Positions 59,536 through 64,000 of a DNA stretch of 64,000 bases are shown here, piece by piece. The stretch is from Chondrilla cf. caribensis (Eukaryota; Porifera; Demospongiae; Chondrillida; Chondrillidae): the NCBI GenBank assembly GCA_964020155.1, contig OZ026548.1:2498397-2562396 (forward strand), given 5' to 3'. Each line of letters opens with the position of its first letter. Position 1 is the stretch's first letter. The notes below the pieces were generated by a model. It was given only the letters and a program-made list of their open reading frames with translations, did not search any database and was not told the origin of the DNA. The position numbers and the translations under genes were made by a program.

Positions 59536-60770
59536 TTAGCTATGTGGTCTCGCGCAGACAGCCCTTTCCAATATCGTTTCGGGCGCTTAGAAAGGTGTAG
59601 TCATGCATGCAATCTATCTATGAATAAACGCCTGCCCCACGCAATTTGCAATTGGTAGGTCTACCAAGACTTGTGCAATCAAGTTGAACTCTCAAATTTC
59701 GTGGTAAGATCAGAGCATAGAGAGTGAGTTTTATAAGTTTGAAAAGGCGATTATTTGATTATTGTCTCTTTATATTGCTTATTACATAAGAAAACCTAAT
59801 GAAGATAAATTGAATACATTCCGATTTTTGTATTGTTACACTTTGAAACTAATAATGAGTGTTCCCCCGCCCAAAGTCCATTGGAAATGTAGTGGTTTGT
59901 AGCTACACCATGTGTCATGTTATCAGTTTTTAGAAGTCCATATGATGTCGTTAGGGTTCGGGTTAGGCTACACCCGATATTGAGACTGTTTGTGGTTAGA
60001 TAAATAGATGATGCTAATTCCTGGTAATCGTTTCTCATCTACAGGTGCACGTAACTTTCGGACACCCTCGCTTTTAAAGCTGTATTTACTGGTAGGGTTT
60101 CCGTTATCGTGTTATTTTTGTTATAGTACTTGGCAGCCATTTTATCAGCAGTTTTCAAATTGGATGCACACCTTTTTTGCCTCGTTTGCATGCTGCAGAT
60201 TGCCATCAGTGGTTGGATAGTATAGGTTAGATTATACTTTGCACATCAAATGTACATTAATGACGACAGTGACCTAAGAAGTCACTATCTTTGTTGTCGT
60301 CACTTGCAGTCATTCGTACATCAGCTTTTGATGTGTACCTACTTCAGGTGTGACATTCATGAGTCAACACTGGCACCACAAGTCACTACTTGGGCTATCC
60401 TTATACTGTGATTTGTATATCTCTAATTGATTCCATGGCCTGCAAGTTGAATAAAAGTAATGGCTATGCAACTTGTACAGTCTATGATGGTGGGATCTTT
60501 GGGTTTATTGTGATTTATTTCATGTTCTCATTCAATGAGAAACAAGAGGTTCAGAAATATGTGATGTAGAGTATGACATTATAATAGTTCTATGGACAGT
60601 AAATTTGTTACTACTGTGAATATTTAAGCATGATCTCGTTTATCTTTTGAAAAGAATCACTGAGCTTCAAATTAGAGAGAATTGCCACCATTTTAACATT
60701 GGATACAATTTCGTTTGAGAGAAAGGTTAGAATGCATGTACGGTAATACACTTCATACATTGTATAGAGT
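59536..60770. other. 5' flank of the kinase gene and intergenic DNA
   Basis: No gene supported. At about 60245-60340 CACATCAAATGTACATTAATGA...GACGACAGTGAC and GTCGTCACTTGCAGTCATTCGTACATC...TTTTGATGTG form an imperfect foldback. The start codon region reads AAATGGCTGGC on the - strand. Confidence 0.5.
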
Positions 60771-60866
60771 GGCACCAATGCAGTGATGCCATGACTGGAT
60801 GATGACAAAGAAATGGTGAATCTGCTCATAGATGAATTTGGTCTACAAGTAACAGACCAGGATGAG
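60771..60866 (+). pseudogene. relic ankyrin-repeat exon
   Basis: The + strand reads G-T-N-A-V-M-P-stop-L-D-D-D-K-E, then MVNLLIDEFGLQVTDQDE, then a GTTTGT donor. The spacing fits an ankyrin repeat (G-TALH-AA--GD-EMV-LLI) with one stop and a damaged first helix. It lies antisense between the two tandem kinase-family genes, and no partner exons were recognised. Confidence 0.4.
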
Positions 60867-62840
60867 GTTTGTATGCCTGATATATGTGTACGGAAGGCAT
60901 ATATCTCCAAAGATCATGGTATCATATTTGTATGTAAGCACAATAAATTTGTATGTGACAATGTTGGATATAGTATTGGTCCACACATTAACATGAACTA
61001 ACCATGTTTATTTTTATGTTGCTCACTTTTATAGAATGGCAGAACACATTCAATTTTATTGTTGAGAATGAAGACTACACATGTTTTAAACACATAGTGC
61101 AGACCCAGATGTGTGTGATAAAGTAAGTAAAAGTAACAGCAGCTGATGTATCCTTGCAAACATGCAAGCATACACATGCATGCAGGTGCACTTGTGGACA
61201 TGCCCCACACAGGCAAGCACACATAAATGCATACGTATGTACACACTGGTACACTTTTGTCATGTTTCATAATGTCCTTCCTGTTACCTGATGATTATTG
61301 GGACTGTCTCCTCTACACTATGCTGCCATGAATGGGAAACTTGCAGTAGTCAAATCTTGATTATATAATTTGAATCACCTCCGGATGGGATAGATAAGCT
61401 CAGTGAACAGATATAAAAATCACAGTAAACTGCCAACATAACACAAAGCAATTATCACTTATTGCAAAACCTATTGTGCACAGCTGTGCTGTACCCCTCT
61501 GTAACAGTTGTGAGTCAGCTTCGTTGTTTCTCACGACACCCACTTAGTTCCCAAAAATGGTTGTCTAAGAGCAGATACTATAAATTCCCTACTTAACGTT
61601 GTCCCTTAAATACAGGGGATGGTTAAGAGGCTAATACACACTGTAGCAACCACTGTACACACACACATATACAAACAAATGCACGTACATGTACACACAC
61701 ACACGCGCGTGCACATAAAATGCATACACGTACATACACATGCATGCATGCATGTGCATACACACACACACATACAAGTCACACCCCCCCACATACACAC
61801 CCACACACATCCACACACACACATGCACAACTATTCATATTAAAATTTAATAGTAGTTCTGACTTTCTCTCATATTTTTCATGTTGGATGGTGATAGTGC
61901 TGTAGATGTTGCTCCTAACAAATTGAATATTCATGAAGACTGTTTTGCATCTTTACTGAAAACTGTGGAGCAATGATCATAAATTGTCTACTGTTGTAAA
62001 CTTTAGAATATTATGTAGTATGGTTTTCTGTACTGTGTGCAGTTGGAATCGAAATACCTATGTGTATTGTTCCTACTAACATTTGTCAGTGATATCAGAT
62101 TACTTTCTTTGCGGCCGGATTTTTATAATATCAATGCTGCACAAGTACACATAATTATTATACAGTTTTTAGTATTTCAGTTTATTTATTTTATATTATA
62201 GTAATGTATTTAGTTTATAGTGTTTCACATAATTATCACCCATGGTATATAATTCTATATATAAACTTTATATATATGCATATACATACTGTAGTACAGT
62301 ATGATACTATTACAGAATTCATTAATAATATTATAATAATAATATTATGATAAAATTAAAGGCTGAGATCTATATAGAATTATATTATTTTAGATGTATA
62401 TAAGCATATATACATACTAAATGTAATAGGAATGCATAATCGATATCTCTTCCTTTTTATACTGATAATAATAATATTATAATAATAATATTATATTATT
62501 ATAAAATTAATATTAATTGTATTAATATATAATATACATAATATATCTACCATTTATTGCATCATTTGACATGCTATATATAGAATTTAAAAACAATTTT
62601 AATAGTAAAATGACAAAACAGTGTTTTTATAATTATCATAATAATAATATGTATACATATAGACTAAATAAGATAAAATAATTATTATAAAATTATAACT
62701 TTAACCGGGTATAAAATTAATATGGAGGGAATATTCAATGTTGGTGTGTAACAATTAGACATACAATGAATGTCATGAAAACTTTATAAAACTGTTACAG
62801 TATATTCTACATTTATACATGTAGAAATTAGAGGTCATGA
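60867..62840. other. intergenic DNA between tandem paralogues
   Basis: AT-rich with a CA microsatellite at about 61650-61830 and many AATAAT/TAATATTA runs at about 62300-62700. No exon could be supported. The part at 62700-62840 resembles 43555-43680, the 3' flank of the paralogue (CATTCAATGTTGGTCTGTAACAATTA versus ATATTCAATGTTGGTGTGTAACAATTA). Confidence 0.6.
61650..61830. repeat. interrupted (CA)n microsatellite
   Basis: CA repeats mixed with ATGCATGC, ACGCGCGTGC and CCCCCC interruptions. Confidence 0.9.
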
Positions 62841-64000
62841 TCACAGAAGGTCTGCTTCATTCTTCATCTTTTCCCCCAGAGCTTTCATTGAGGGATAGCC
62901 TGTCTTGCTCATCATAACATCACACAGTGTTCGTATAGTGGACGGTGTGCCTTCTTGGCTGAAGTGGATGAAGAGTATTTCTCTAGCAGATTCCTGGTTT
63001 GTGTCATTAATTCTGTGATATACGTTATCTGGTAGAATGTTGTCTATTTTCAGTCTCATTGCTATTACACCTGCAGCTACAACACTAAGAAATTGCTCCT
63101 TGAACTTGTCCATAAACTTACCACAACAAAAATCTGAAGATGTGAACGGAAAAAACTGTAAACATTCAGAGCTAATTAATTGTAATTATGTCAGTGACTG
63201 CTTGACTAATGTAAGCGTAGAAAGAGTTAATAAATATATTATATTTGTCCAAGGAATTTGAAACTTAATCTCCACATTACAAGTTACTGGAATTATACTT
63301 GTTTACTAAATAACTTTGATGTCAGTTTAAAACTGTTATCAACCCTTATAAAAATTCTCAGCAGGAAATGTTTAGATACTCTACTGTCAGCCATTTTGTA
63401 AGCATACAATTGTGCACTGTAAATCATTGTACATCAGTTGCTGCATCACAATGTCATAGTACAAATAATCTGTAATGTGCATTGTATGTGTGACTGCAAT
63501 GGGTGAGAAAACTCAAGTATATAGCAAATGTCACATTTCTTAAGATGAAAATATGTCCAGAACATGGATGGCTAAGGTAACGTCAAAGACACACATACTT
63601 TAATAAAATTAATATACTTGAACACTAGGACTCACCACTTGCTGGTGCAGGAGTCATAGGTGAATCTGATGGAGACCTGACTGAAGGAGATGTCGAATCT
63701 GAGTGTACAAAAATTAATTATAACAGGTACACTTGAATGAAGTGGTATTTATTAAATTGCCTTGGGATTGCATGCATAAACTTAAGGCTGGCAACTTAAA
63801 TTCTTTCAAATAACCAATATTTCCTGTTATACAAATCGTACAAGAGCATTTTATGTTATGTACAAATAGACTGTATACCAGAAGTACATACAATACTATT
63901 ATAATACATGAGTGTTGCATATTGAGTTACCTATTGTAGGATGTCCTTCCACTTCCAGGACATTCACGGGGAAAATGAGGGTACCATGGTCTGTTTCTGA
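62841..64000 (-). CDS. 3' end of a tandem paralogue of the kinase-ankyrin-ZU5-CARD gene (partial)
   Basis: Three exons match exons 17-19 of the gene at 43681-59535: 63931 to the window edge (C-terminal end of exon 17, donor GTAACT), 63636-63698, and the terminal exon 62841-63133. The last exon encodes the same CARD-like fold ([63 protein letters not shown]). It ends KNEADLL where the other gene ends in a slightly longer tail. In the middle exon the old acceptor dinucleotide is AC instead of AG, and the next AG six bases on keeps the frame. Intron and 3'-flank sequence are also similar, so the duplication is fairly recent. The 5' part lies outside the window. Confidence 0.88.

Overview
The window is animal nuclear DNA. 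The genes have many short exons with GT/AG introns, there are long CA/TG and TACG-type microsatellites, tRNA-derived and terminal-inverted-repeat (TIR) elements, and one gene joins a kinase, ankyrin repeats, a ZU5-like domain and a death-fold domain. That protein style and the small AT-rich introns suggest a sponge-like invertebrate, but this is inference and the species cannot be read from the sequence. All exon models were built by hand from splice signals and codon phase. Every model that is complete within the window closes exactly in frame.

Layout. 1-5.4 kb is repeat DNA: a CA microsatellite, a decayed retrotransposon copy on the + strand (1004-2640), and a second 5'-truncated copy on the - strand (3638-5308). 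The second copy sits inside one terminal inverted repeat of a small DNA element. 6.7-12.5 kb (+) holds an eight-exon gene for an unrecognised 603-residue membrane protein. 13.96-14.61 kb (-) is a single-exon gene with an ISY1-like start. 14.85-20.81 kb (-) is a complete seven-exon TANGO2 gene (280 aa). 20.94-35.94 kb (+) is a 24-exon coiled-coil gene (1152 aa, possibly related to FHAD1), divergent from TANGO2 across a 124-bp shared promoter that carries an RFX X-box-like site. Its second intron holds an intact hAT-type transposon (22009-24614). Its other introns are packed with TACGTA-type repeats that often supply the splice donor.

36.56-42.85 kb (+) is a three-exon gene for a 1676-residue type I surface protein. 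It has a signal peptide, four copies of a roughly 300-residue cysteine-rich module spread over two duplicated giant exons, a Ser/Pro stalk with a 33-bp minisatellite, a transmembrane helix and an acidic tail. Convergent with it, 43.68-59.54 kb (-) is a 19-exon gene for a 1310-residue kinase-ankyrin-ZU5-like-CARD-like protein. The 3' end of a tandem paralogue enters from the right edge (62.84-64.0 kb, -).

The surface protein and the kinase/death-fold family lie side by side and have the look of receptor and signalling parts of an innate recognition locus. Nothing in the sequence proves they act together. TANGO2, the ISY1-like gene and the coiled-coil gene look like ordinary housekeeping or ciliary-type neighbours.
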